Shown piece by piece: positions 1-6,874 of a stretch of DNA of 36,166 bases; positions within the stretch are counted from its first letter, which is position 1, and each line of letters begins with the position of its first letter. The notes under the pieces were generated by a model. The model saw nothing but the letters and a program-made list of their open reading frames with translations, made no database searches and was not told the origin of the DNA. Source of the DNA: Microbispora amethystogenes (lineage in GTDB: Bacteria > Actinomycetota > Actinomycetes > Streptosporangiales > Streptosporangiaceae); the NCBI RefSeq assembly GCF_016863015.1, contig NZ_BOOB01000006.1, forward strand, positions 1 to 36,166. Reading direction: 5' to 3'. The position numbers and the translations under genes were made by a program.

Positions 1-831
1 GACCACTTGGTTCTCGTGGACGAGCCGAGTGCTGAGTTTGTGCAGGAAGTCCCGGCGCCGGTCGGCGATCCGGGCGTGGGCGCGGGCGACCTTCAGCCGG
101 GCCTTGGCCCGGTTCGCGCTGCCCGCCGCTTTGCGCGCCAGCGAGCGCTGGGCCTTGGCCAGCCTGCGCCGGTCGGTGCGCTCATGCCCGGGGTTGGCGA
201 CCTTGCCGTCCTCGTCAGTCACCCCGGGGATCGGGCGGGACAGGGCCACCAGGCTGGTGATCCCCGCATCCAGGCCGACCGCATTCCCGGTGGGGGTGAG
301 GGGGCGGATCGTCTCCTCGACCAGGAGGGACACGAACCACCGCCCGGCCGCGTCCCTGCTCACGGTCACCGTGGACGGCTCCGCGCCCTCCGGGAGCGGA
401 CGCGACCACACGATGGCCAGCGGGAGGTCCATCTTCGCCAGCGTGAGCCGGCCGTCTCGCCAGCGGAACGCCGAGCGGGTGCATTCGGCCGACGCCCGCG
501 ACTTCTTCCGCGACTTGAAGGTGGGGTACCTGGCCCGCTTGGCGAAGAAGTTCGCGAACGCGGCCTGCAGGTGCCGCAACGCCTGCTGCAACGGCACACA
601 GGACACCTCAGCCAGAAACGCCAGCTCTTCGGTCCGCTTCCACGCCGTCAGCAAGGCGGAGGACTCCGCGTAGGAGACGCGGCGGCCCTCCAGGGTGTAG
701 GCGCGACTTCGTTCCTCCAGCGCCTTGTTGTACACCAGGCGCACGCACCCGAACGTCCGGGCAAGCTCGGACGCCTGCTCGGGGGTGGGATAGAAGCGGT
801 ACTTATAGGCCCGCTTCACGATCTGCGCCAC
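1..831 (-). CDS. tnpB: IS200/IS605-family TnpB (RNA-guided nuclease), C-terminus beyond left edge
   Basis: An open minus-strand frame of 277 codons runs from GTG at 831 to base 1 without a stop, so the gene is cut by the window edge. The N-terminus (KRAYKYRFYPTPEQ, then FGCVRLVYNKAL) is the typical TnpB/OrfB helix-turn-helix start. Further in are LQAAFANFF, RYPTFKSRKK and VGLDAGITSLVALS, the last being the RuvC-I motif with its catalytic Asp. The basic stretch ending HKLSTRLVHENQVV is also typical. TnpB proteins of these elements are RNA-guided DNA nucleases that help retain the element. The later RuvC-II Glu, zinc finger and RuvC-III Asp, and the omega-RNA region, would lie off the left edge, so integrity cannot be judged. 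GTG 831 is chosen because the upstream in-frame codons ATG ATG are followed at once by TGA. No tnpA is visible on this side. Confidence 0.93.
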   Translation of the reverse strand, partial: MAQIVKRAYKYRFYPTPEQASELARTFGCVRLVYNKALEERSRAYTLEGRRVSYAESSALLTAWKRTEELAFLAEVSCVPLQQALRHLQAAFANFFAKRARYPTFKSRKKSRASAECTRSAFRWRDGRLTLAKMDLPLAIVWSRPLPEGAEPSTVTVSRDAAGRWFVSLLVEETIRPLTPTGNAVGLDAGITSLVALSRPIPGVTDEDGKVANPGHERTDRRRLAKAQRSLARKAAGSANRAKARLKVARAHARIADRRRDFLHKLSTRLVHENQVV

Positions 832-840
832 GCCTCACAT

Positions 841-966
841 CATGCACGCTCAGTCGAGCATCGCGCAGTTGTTCGACACGGCGGTTCGCCTGGCGGCGAA
901 CCGCCTGCCCCTGCCCTGCTCCGCAGGAAGTCCGATTCCTCCCCCGCCTGAAGGCGGGGGTCTTCA
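841..966. mobile_element. Probable left-end region of the tnpB element (subterminal hairpins)
   Basis: Non-coding DNA between the tnpB start and the next gene. It holds three inverted repeats: 880-889/896-905 (GGCGGTTCGC with GCGAACCGCC, 6-nt loop, perfect), 915-919/923-927 (CCTGC/GCAGG) and 941-948/953-960 (CCCCCGCC/GGCGGGGG, loop TGAA). IS200/IS605 elements end in subterminal hairpins read by the Y1 transposase, so this is probably the element end. The exact boundary and target motif are not determinable from one copy. Confidence 0.55.
941..960. terminator. GC hairpin with TGAA loop just upstream of the PfkB gene
   Basis: Perfect 8-bp stem CCCCCGCC/GGCGGGGG with a 4-nt TGAA loop, followed by TCTTCACGAAGGA. 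It ends only 18 nt before the ATG of the sugar kinase. It is either the outermost hairpin of the tnpB element or a stem that would block read-through from it. There is no U-tract, so an intrinsic terminator role is uncertain. Confidence 0.4.
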
Positions 967-978
967 CGAAGGATCTTG

Positions 979-1878
979 ATGAGAGTCCTCGGCTTCGGCG
1001 ACAACATCGTCGACCGGTTCGTCGACCGCGGCATCGAGTATCCCGGCGGCAACAGCGTGAACGTGGCCGTCTACGCCCACCGCCTCGGCCTCGACGCCGC
1101 CTATCTGGGCGTGTTCGGCGACGACGAGCTCGGCGGCTTCCTGCGCGCGTCGATCTCCGCGCAGGGCGTCGCGACCGACCGCTGCGTCGTACGGGCCGGA
1201 GAGAGCGGCGTCTCGACCCTGCGCGTCGACGACGGCGAGCGGATCTTCCTCGGCTTCAACGGCGGCGGCGTCACGACCAGGGAGCCGATCGTCCTCGACG
1301 ACGACCTCCTGCGGTACGCCGCCTCCTTCGACCTGGTGCACTCCAGCGTCTACTCCGCCGCGGAGAGCGAACTGCCGAAGCTGGCCCGTCTGGACGCGCT
1401 GGTGAGCTACGACCTGTCCAGCGAGGACGAGTTCCGCACCCCGGCGTACCTCGACCGGATCTGCCCGCACGCCGACCTCGTGCTGCTGTCGTGCTCGCAC
1501 CTCGACGAGGCCGCCACCCGCGCCCTGCTCGCCGACGCCGTACGGCGGGGCGCGGGGCTCGCGCTCGCCACCCGGGGCGAGGAGGGGGCGATCGCGCACG
1601 ACGGACGGGTCACGCTCGCGGCCCCCGCGCGGCGGGTGACCGAGCCCGGCCTGATGGTCGACACCATGGGCTGCGGCGACGCCTTCCTCGCCGGGTTCGT
1701 GGCCAACCTGCTGCGCGCCGGGTGGCGGACGGGGACGGCGCCGGGACCGGACGCGATCGGGAGCGCCCTGCGCGCCGGCGCGCGCTCGGCCCACGACCAG
1801 TGCCTGGTCGAAGGCGCCTTCGGCCACGGGCGGCCCGTCGTGGCTACCATGTGGCCATCTGGTGATCGCGAGAAGTGA
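979..1878 (+). CDS. PfkB-family carbohydrate kinase, fructoselysine 6-kinase-like (FrlD-like)
   Basis: A 299-aa ribokinase/PfkB fold protein, predicted to phosphorylate a sugar or sugar-amine with ATP in the cytoplasm. The N-terminal MRVLGFGDNIVDRF, the substrate motif PGGNSVNVAVYAHRLG (about residues 22-37), the mid-protein SYDLSSED and the C-terminal DTMGCGDAFLAGF (228-240) follow FrlD of E. coli closely. D234 in GCGD is the expected catalytic base, and the usual GAGD anion hole reads GCGD. ATG 979 is chosen because GAAGGA (968-973) sits 5 nt upstream; the in-frame TTG at 976 is too close to it. The stop overlaps the GTGA at the start region of the LacI-type gene, so the two are probably co-transcribed. 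No deglycase (FrlB) or transporter is seen; they could lie left of the insertion element. Substrate assignment is by resemblance only. Confidence 0.82.
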   Translation: MRVLGFGDNIVDRFVDRGIEYPGGNSVNVAVYAHRLGLDAAYLGVFGDDELGGFLRASISAQGVATDRCVVRAGESGVSTLRVDDGERIFLGFNGGGVTTREPIVLDDDLLRYAASFDLVHSSVYSAAESELPKLARLDALVSYDLSSEDEFRTPAYLDRICPHADLVLLSCSHLDEAATRALLADAVRRGAGLALATRGEEGAIAHDGRVTLAAPARRVTEPGLMVDTMGCGDAFLAGFVANLLRAGWRTGTAPGPDAIGSALRAGARSAHDQCLVEGAFGHGRPVVATMWPSGDREK

Positions 1879-1889
1879 GGACGCCGGAC

Positions 1890-2981
1890 ATGCCGACTGA
1901 CCGGGGCCAGGCCGCCGGACGGCCGACGATCTCCGAGGTGGCCGCCGAGGCCGGCGTCGGACGGGCGACCGCCGCCCGCACGCTCGGCAATTACGGGCAC
2001 GTCAGCCCCGAGTTGCGGGGGCGCGTGCTCGCGGCCGCCGACAAGCTCGGCTACCGCGCCAACGCGCTCGCCCGCAGCATGTCGACGGGCGTGAGCCACA
2101 CCATCGGGGTGATCGTCGCCGACATCGGCAACCCCTTCTTCGCCGGAGTGGTGCGCGGCATCTGCGACGCCTCCCGGGCCGGGGGCTTCGACACGATCGT
2201 GCTGAGCACGTACGAGGACCTCGACGAGGAGATCGCCGCCACGAACGTGCTGATCGACAAGCGCGTGGACGGCATGATCATCGCGTCCGCCGCCGTCGGC
2301 GGCCGGGACGTCGGCCACATCAAGGAGGCGCTGAACCGCGGCGTCCCCGTCGTCCTCGTCGACCGGGCCGTCCCGTCGCTCGACCTCGACGCGGTCGTCA
2401 TCGACAACCGCGACGCGGCGCGCGAGGCGGTCGAACGGCTGATCGCGGCGGGGCACCGGCGGATCGGCTTCGTGTGGGGACCGCCCATGGAGCGGCCGCC
2501 CGCGACCCGCCGCGAACTGCTGGAGGCGGCGTCCCGCAACCTGTGGACCGACGGCGAGCGCCTGCGCGGCTACCTGGACGCGCTCGACGACGCGCGGATC
2601 CCCTTCGATCCCGACCTGGTGATGGTCGGGCGCAAGCTGGAGGAACGGGTCACCGAGGAGGTCGCCCGCATGGTCGCCCTGCCCGACCGCATCACCGCGC
2701 TGTTCTGCACGGAGACCGACGCGGTCACCGGAGCCCTCCGCGCCCTGCGGGCCGCCGGCCTCGCCTACCCGCGCGACGTCGCCCTGATCGGGTTCGACGA
2801 CAGCGCGTGGGCGGCGGTCATGGACCCGCCGCTCACGATGATCGCGCAGCCCGTGCACGACCTCGGCGCGAAGGCGGCCCAGGTGCTCCTCGACGGCATC
2901 CGGGGCGGCGAGCCCGTCCGGGAGACGCACACGCTGCGCTCCCGCCTCGTCGAGCGCGCCTCCGTCGCCCCGCCGCCGTGA
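1890..2981 (+). CDS. LacI-family transcriptional regulator
   Basis: A 363-aa LacI/GalR-type repressor. The DNA-binding domain is at the N-terminus: TISEVAAEAGVGRATAARTL is the helix-turn-helix, and ANALARSM is the hinge helix that inserts in the minor groove. The periplasmic-binding-protein-like sensor domain follows (TIGVIVADIGNPFFAGVVRG, VDGMIIAS, ALFCTETDAVTGALRALR, IGFDDSAWAAVMDPPLTMIAQP). ATG 1890 is preferred because GTGAGG (1875-1880) lies 9 nt upstream. GTG 1875, which overlaps the kinase stop as GTGA, is an alternative that adds five residues. It probably controls the adjacent kinase in response to a sugar ligand. No convincing LacI-type operator was found upstream of the kinase, where the tnpB element now lies. 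It ends 21 bp before the convergent sulfotransferase. Confidence 0.93.
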   Translation: MPTDRGQAAGRPTISEVAAEAGVGRATAARTLGNYGHVSPELRGRVLAAADKLGYRANALARSMSTGVSHTIGVIVADIGNPFFAGVVRGICDASRAGGFDTIVLSTYEDLDEEIAATNVLIDKRVDGMIIASAAVGGRDVGHIKEALNRGVPVVLVDRAVPSLDLDAVVIDNRDAAREAVERLIAAGHRRIGFVWGPPMERPPATRRELLEAASRNLWTDGERLRGYLDALDDARIPFDPDLVMVGRKLEERVTEEVARMVALPDRITALFCTETDAVTGALRALRAAGLAYPRDVALIGFDDSAWAAVMDPPLTMIAQPVHDLGAKAAQVLLDGIRGGEPVRETHTLRSRLVERASVAPPP

Positions 2982-3002
2982 TCCCGCCGTCGCCTCAGGG
3001 GA

Positions 3003-4043
3003 TCAGGCGCGGATCAGGTCGGGGGTGCGCTGCTGGGGCAGGCCGGCGAGCCGGCGCTGGCCCTCGGTCAGCAGGGCGGCGACCGGCCCCGGCTCGCGCA
3101 GCCGGGTGAGCCGGTCGCGGTTGTACTTGCGCTGCCGCGCCGCACGGCGCTTGCTCACCGCCTCCTTGTACGCGCTGACGTGGTCGCGGTCGGCCTTGCG
3201 CGCGCCGCTGAGCTCGTAGCCGTACGCGGTGAGCCGCTCGCCCAGCACCTCCTCGCACAGCGAGATCTCCCAGGGCTCCAGCCGGGAGGCCCACTTGCCG
3301 GAGTGGGCGGTGGTGACCTCCTCGTGCGTGTTGCTGTGCCAGACCTTGTGCCGGGGAACGGCCAGCTCGGCCATGTGGCGGGGCTCGCACATCGCCGGGT
3401 CGTAGTCCTCGCCGAGGAACCCGCACAGCTTCTTGAGCTCGGTCTCCGGGTCGGCCGTGAGGTCCTCGTAGCGCAGCTCGAAGAAGCCGCCCGGCGGCAG
3501 CTTGCGCGCGTTCCGCCGGCCGAAGTCGACCGCCTCGGCCCAGTTGGCCATCGCGTGCACGGCGTCCTCCTTGTACCAGGGCATCTGCTTCAGCGAGGCC
3601 ACGCAGTCGCGGCCGTCCCTGACGAGGTGGACGAACTGCGCGTCGGGGAACAGCCGCATGAGCATCTCGACGTGCCGGTAGTAGCTGGGCCGCTTGTCGC
3701 CCCAGCGCGGCTTGCCGAAGCGCTCGGCGTAGCACTTGAAGACCATGCCGACGACCGAGCCGAAGCTGCCCGGGCCGAGCATGGCCGCCTGGACGAAGTC
3801 GGGCCGGCTCAGCCCGAGCTCGTGGAACTTGGTGGTGCGGCCCTCGGCGATCCAGCCCGCCAGCCGGCGCCGGTTGTCGGCGAGGCGCATGTCGCCGTAC
3901 GCGCGGCGGGAGAAGTAGGCCGGAACGAGGAACCGCGTCTCCGGCGGCACGGCGATGCGCGGGTGCGAGTGCAGCATGAGCTGGAGCATGGTGGTGCCGG
4001 AGCGCGGGCAGCCGACGACGAAGACAGGCCTGTCCGAATGCAT
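3003..4043 (-). CDS. PAPS-dependent sulfotransferase (Sulfotransfer_3 type)
   Basis: A 346-aa cytosolic-type sulfotransferase predicted to transfer sulfate from PAPS to a hydroxyl or amino group. The 5'-phosphosulfate loop is VVGCPRSGTTMLQLMLHSHP (about residues 9-28). The 3'-phosphate-binding segment is HLVRDGRDCVAS (139-150), with the expected Arg and Ser. FELRYEDLTADPETEL and an Arg/Lys-rich C-terminal tail follow. ATG 4043 is chosen because GGGGGA is 8 nt upstream; the same frame runs further upstream but through non-family sequence. It lies 122 bp downstream of the CDP-alcohol phosphatidyltransferase on the same strand. The neighbourhood suggests sulfation of an envelope glycopolymer or glycolipid, which is inference. 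Confidence 0.88.
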   Translation of the reverse strand: MHSDRPVFVVGCPRSGTTMLQLMLHSHPRIAVPPETRFLVPAYFSRRAYGDMRLADNRRRLAGWIAEGRTTKFHELGLSRPDFVQAAMLGPGSFGSVVGMVFKCYAERFGKPRWGDKRPSYYRHVEMLMRLFPDAQFVHLVRDGRDCVASLKQMPWYKEDAVHAMANWAEAVDFGRRNARKLPPGGFFELRYEDLTADPETELKKLCGFLGEDYDPAMCEPRHMAELAVPRHKVWHSNTHEEVTTAHSGKWASRLEPWEISLCEEVLGERLTAYGYELSGARKADRDHVSAYKEAVSKRRAARQRKYNRDRLTRLREPGPVAALLTEGQRRLAGLPQQRTPDLIRA

Positions 4044-4148
4044 GAGATCAATCCCCCGTGATGAAGTTGCCAGGCGTACGGCCGCCGCCCTCCCCCGGGC
4101 GCGTCCGTGACGCGGATCCCACGGCGCGTGCCGTGCGAACGTGTGGAG

Positions 4149-4165
4149 CCGGCCGCCGGGGCCGG
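4149..4165 (-). terminator. Candidate hairpin after the CDP-alcohol phosphatidyltransferase
   Basis: CCGGCC (4149-4154) pairs with GGCCGG (4160-4165) across a 5-nt loop, directly abutting the TGA of the upstream minus-strand gene. No U-tract follows, as is usual in high-GC actinomycetes. The stem is short, so this is tentative. Confidence 0.3.
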
Positions 4166-5047
4166 TCAGATCATGATCTTCTCGCGCTCCGCGGCGGTGC
4201 TCGGCACCTGGCGGGCCGCCAGCCAGACGCGGTAGACGAGGCTCATCTCGAAGAGCAGCAGCAGCCCCCCGGCCACGACGGAGACCGGCACCAGGGCCCG
4301 GGCCCCGAGCAGCGGGCCCACCACGAAGACCGCGGCGTGGAACTCGATGCCGCTCATCACGTGGGTCCGCACCCGCCGCCGCACCAGGAATACCCGGAAC
4401 CGGTCGTACCAGGGGAAGCGGGCGTGGAACGCCTTCTGCAGGTCGACGACCGTGGCGCCGTCCCCGGCCACGGCCTCGCCGGCGGCCTGCCCGAGCTCGC
4501 TGCGCGGCCGGGCGCGCAGGACGCTCTCGGCGAGCACGCACTGCCCGTCCAGGCGCGCCTCGACGAGCGCGCGGGTGGCGTCCTTCACCCGCTTGAGCTG
4601 CGGGCCGTTGATGTAGCGGAACAGGTCGAGCACGACGACGCCCACCGCGGCGAGCACGAACTCCGGGTCCCCCGAGCGGGAGTACTCCCCGAACCCCCAG
4701 CCGAAGGCGCAGCACACCACCCGCACCCGGTCGCCGACGTAGTCGAGCCACAGCCCGAAGGGCGTCCCCGTGCCCTTCAGCCTGGCGATCTTCCCGTCCA
4801 TGCAGTCGACCGTGAAGCTCAGATAGAACAGCGCCGCCCCGGCGACGAGCATGCCCTCCGCGAATGCGGCCGCCGAGGCGAAGCCGACCAGCATGGACAG
4901 CCTGGTCAGGCCGTTCGGCGTGACGGAGGTGTGGTTGGCCGCGAGCAGCGCGAGTCGGCAGGCGAGCGGATCGACCATGAAGACGGTCCACCACGAGTCC
5001 CTCGGCTTGCGCGTCGCGAGGATGTCGTTCAGCGTGAAGCCTCCCAT
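4166..5047 (-). CDS. CDP-alcohol phosphatidyltransferase family protein
   Basis: A 293-aa integral membrane protein. It carries the exact family signature D-x2-D-G-x2-A-R-x8-G-x3-D-x3-D at residues 81-106 (D81, D84, G85, A88, R89, G98, D102, D106). This is the metal and CDP-alcohol site of enzymes that transfer a phosphoalcohol from CDP-alcohol to an acceptor. Hydrophobic segments flank it (about 50-80, 107-140, and two near the C-terminus). The N-terminal MGGFTLNDILATRKPRDSWW and VDPLACRLALL resemble actinobacterial homologues, supporting ATG 5047. No good ribosome-binding site is seen there, and the frame stays open upstream to 5293 in sequence that looks non-coding. It is divergent from the Stealth gene across a 154-bp promoter region. 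Substrate is unknown; a cell-wall polymer or phospholipid head group is likely. Confidence 0.88.
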   Translation of the reverse strand: MGGFTLNDILATRKPRDSWWTVFMVDPLACRLALLAANHTSVTPNGLTRLSMLVGFASAAAFAEGMLVAGAALFYLSFTVDCMDGKIARLKGTGTPFGLWLDYVGDRVRVVCCAFGWGFGEYSRSGDPEFVLAAVGVVVLDLFRYINGPQLKRVKDATRALVEARLDGQCVLAESVLRARPRSELGQAAGEAVAGDGATVVDLQKAFHARFPWYDRFRVFLVRRRVRTHVMSGIEFHAAVFVVGPLLGARALVPVSVVAGGLLLLFEMSLVYRVWLAARQVPSTAAEREKIMI

Positions 5048-5122
5048 GAAGGCAACAATGACTACAAGCGGTAGCCGTTCGCCTGCTCTTCTGTAACAGA
5101 GAGGGCATCTCGTTGCCACTTC

Positions 5123-5151
5123 TTGACCGGCATCCCAAGTAGGTAAACCAT
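5123..5151 (+). promoter_or_regulatory. Weak candidate promoter for the Stealth gene
   Basis: TTGACC (5123-5128) is separated by 17 nt from AACCAT (5146-5151) in the divergent region between 5047 and 5202. The -35 matches well and the -10 poorly. The region must carry start signals for both divergent genes. Confidence 0.25.
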
Positions 5152-5201
5152 CCCCCAATCCGGTGGCCGATCCGTTACAGTCCGTGTCCGAGGGGGAGGC
5201 C

Positions 5202-6794
5202 ATGCCCGTTGTCACGTTGTACCGGCGGCTGCAGGGGCGGTTGCGCGGTCGGCTGCCGGCCGTGGAGCCCACCACACCGAAGGCCGCGCTCATCCGGGCT
5301 GACGCGAGCCCGCTGCAGGCTCAGCGCGAGACGCTGGACGTGGTCTGCGCCCTGCTGGCCGGGGCCGCGGTGCCGTACTTCTGCGTGCGCCCGCTGCCCG
5401 ACCGCCCGCCGGTGGTCGCGGTGCCCGAGGAGGACCGCGAGCGCGCGCTCGCCGCGCTCGCCGCGGGCGCCCACCCGCTGTTCGCCGCGCGGCAGCCGTA
5501 CGGCAGGCCGGGGGCGCGGGCCCAGGCGGACGCGGGGCGGATGCGCCCGGTGCGGCGGGCCGCGCCGCTGCTGGGCGACGCCCGGGTCGTGCGGCTGGCC
5601 ATGTATTTCGCCAGCCCGTCGCGGACGCTCACGCTCGGCCCCGAAAGCGGCCTCGACCTGGAGTTCTGGGCCCGCGAGGGCGACGACCTGGCCGGGCCGC
5701 GACCCAACCCGGCGTGCGACCGCGTCCCGGCCGACGGCCCGGTGGCGGAGGGTGGCGAGGAGCTGTTTCTGCCCCTCGCGTGCCCGGCCCGCCGCGCCCG
5801 CGCCTACCGGACCCGGCCGGAGTTCCTCCGGCGGCTGCTGGACGACATCGACTTCCCGATCGACGCCGTCTACACGTGGGTGGACGGCGCCGACCCCGCC
5901 TGGCGGGCCCGCCGCGACGAGGCGCAGCGCGAGGAGGCGCGGCGCGTCGGCGGCCCGCTGAGCGAGATGGCGACCACCGAGGCGCGCTTCACCAGCCGGG
6001 ACGAGCTGCGCTACTCGCTGCGCTCCCTGCTGATGTACGCCCCCTGGGTCAACCGGATATGGATCGTCACCGACGGCCAGACGCCCCCGTGGCTCGACAC
6101 CACCCACCCGATGGTGTCGGTGGTCGACCACAAGGAGATCTTCACCGACACGTCGGTGCTGCCGGTGTTCAACTCGCACGCCATCGAGACCCAGCTGCAC
6201 CACATCGAGGGGCTCAGCGAGCACTTCCTCTACTTCAACGACGACTTCTTCCTCGGCCGGCCGCTGGCGCCGCGCACGTTCTTCGAGGGCAACGGGATCA
6301 CCCGGTTCTTCCCCAGCACGGTCCACGTGCCCTTCGGCGTGCCGGAGGCCGAGGAGTCCCCGGTGCACGCGGCCGGGATGAACAACCGGCGCATCCTGGA
6401 GGACCTCAGCGGCCGGACGATCACGCAGAAGCTGAAGCACGTGCCGTACGCGCTGCGCCGGTCGTTGATGTACGAGATCGAGGAGCGGTTCGCCGCCGAG
6501 TTCCAGGCGACGGCCCGCAGCAGGTTCCGCACGTCGCGGGACATCTCGGTGGTGTCCTCGCTGGCGCACTACTACGGCTATCTCAGCGGGCGGGCCGTCC
6601 CCGGCCTGGTCGACTACACATACGTGGATCTCTCCCTGCCCAAGACGCCCGCCCGGCTGCGCCGCATGCTCGCCCGGCGCAGGCACGACGTGTTCTGCCT
6701 GAACGACACGTCGCCGACCGACGACGAGCAGGACGCGCTGCTCGCGCGGTTCCTGGAGGCCTACTTCCCGACCCCGGCGCCGTTCGAGCGGTGA
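5202..6794 (+). CDS. Stealth-family sugar-phosphate transferase (capsule/glycopolymer phosphotransferase)
   Basis: A 530-aa protein with all four Stealth conserved regions in order: CR1 IDAVYTWVDGADPAW (about 220-234), CR2 RFTSRDELRYSLRSL through WIVTDGQTPPWL (262-298), CR3 HVPYALRRSLMYEIEERF (413-430) and CR4 NDTSPTDDEQDALLARF (501-517). The acidic FNDDFF sits between CR2 and CR3. Stealth proteins are related to GlcNAc-1-phosphotransferase and transfer hexose-1-phosphate from a nucleotide sugar to build phosphodiester-linked surface polysaccharides. The first 200 residues are a lineage-specific extension. ATG 5202 is chosen over GTG 5163 because GAGGGG lies 6 nt upstream. It is the only plus-strand gene within the polymer locus apart from the deacetylase, and is divergent from the CDP-alcohol transferase and convergent with the GT-C gene. 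Confidence 0.93.
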   Translation: MPVVTLYRRLQGRLRGRLPAVEPTTPKAALIRADASPLQAQRETLDVVCALLAGAAVPYFCVRPLPDRPPVVAVPEEDRERALAALAAGAHPLFAARQPYGRPGARAQADAGRMRPVRRAAPLLGDARVVRLAMYFASPSRTLTLGPESGLDLEFWAREGDDLAGPRPNPACDRVPADGPVAEGGEELFLPLACPARRARAYRTRPEFLRRLLDDIDFPIDAVYTWVDGADPAWRARRDEAQREEARRVGGPLSEMATTEARFTSRDELRYSLRSLLMYAPWVNRIWIVTDGQTPPWLDTTHPMVSVVDHKEIFTDTSVLPVFNSHAIETQLHHIEGLSEHFLYFNDDFFLGRPLAPRTFFEGNGITRFFPSTVHVPFGVPEAEESPVHAAGMNNRRILEDLSGRTITQKLKHVPYALRRSLMYEIEERFAAEFQATARSRFRTSRDISVVSSLAHYYGYLSGRAVPGLVDYTYVDLSLPKTPARLRRMLARRRHDVFCLNDTSPTDDEQDALLARFLEAYFPTPAPFER

Positions 6795-6874
6795 GCCCCG
6801 GCGACCCCCGCCGCGCCCTGCCGTCACCCCCCATCCACTCACTGCCGCCGCCCGCCGTCACCTCTCGGCCTGGC

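Noticed and set aside
880..905. GGCGGTTCGC/GCGAACCGCC palindrome as an operator for the LacI-type regulator
   Set aside because: It has a 6-nt spacer and lies inside the insertion-element end, so a transposition hairpin is the simpler reading.
7..951. Long plus-strand frame over the tnpB region
   Set aside because: It is the complement of a clear TnpB frame; its peptide is low-complexity Gly/Arg/Pro without a domain.
976..980. TTGAT next to the tnpB element end as a TnpB target motif
   Set aside because: It lies on the strand opposite to tnpB, whereas the motif is expected 5' of the left end on the tnpB strand; it also overlaps the kinase start, so it is probably coincidence.
4120..4135. 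CACGGC/GCCGTG stem between the CDP-alcohol transferase and the sulfotransferase
   Set aside because: A 6-bp GC stem is expected by chance in this sequence and it has no other terminator feature.
4044..5138. A single long minus-strand frame continuing upstream from the sulfotransferase to about 5138
   Set aside because: Upstream of ATG 4043 the peptide is Arg/Gly-rich shadow sequence, while the other minus-strand frame encodes a clear CDP-alcohol phosphatidyltransferase.
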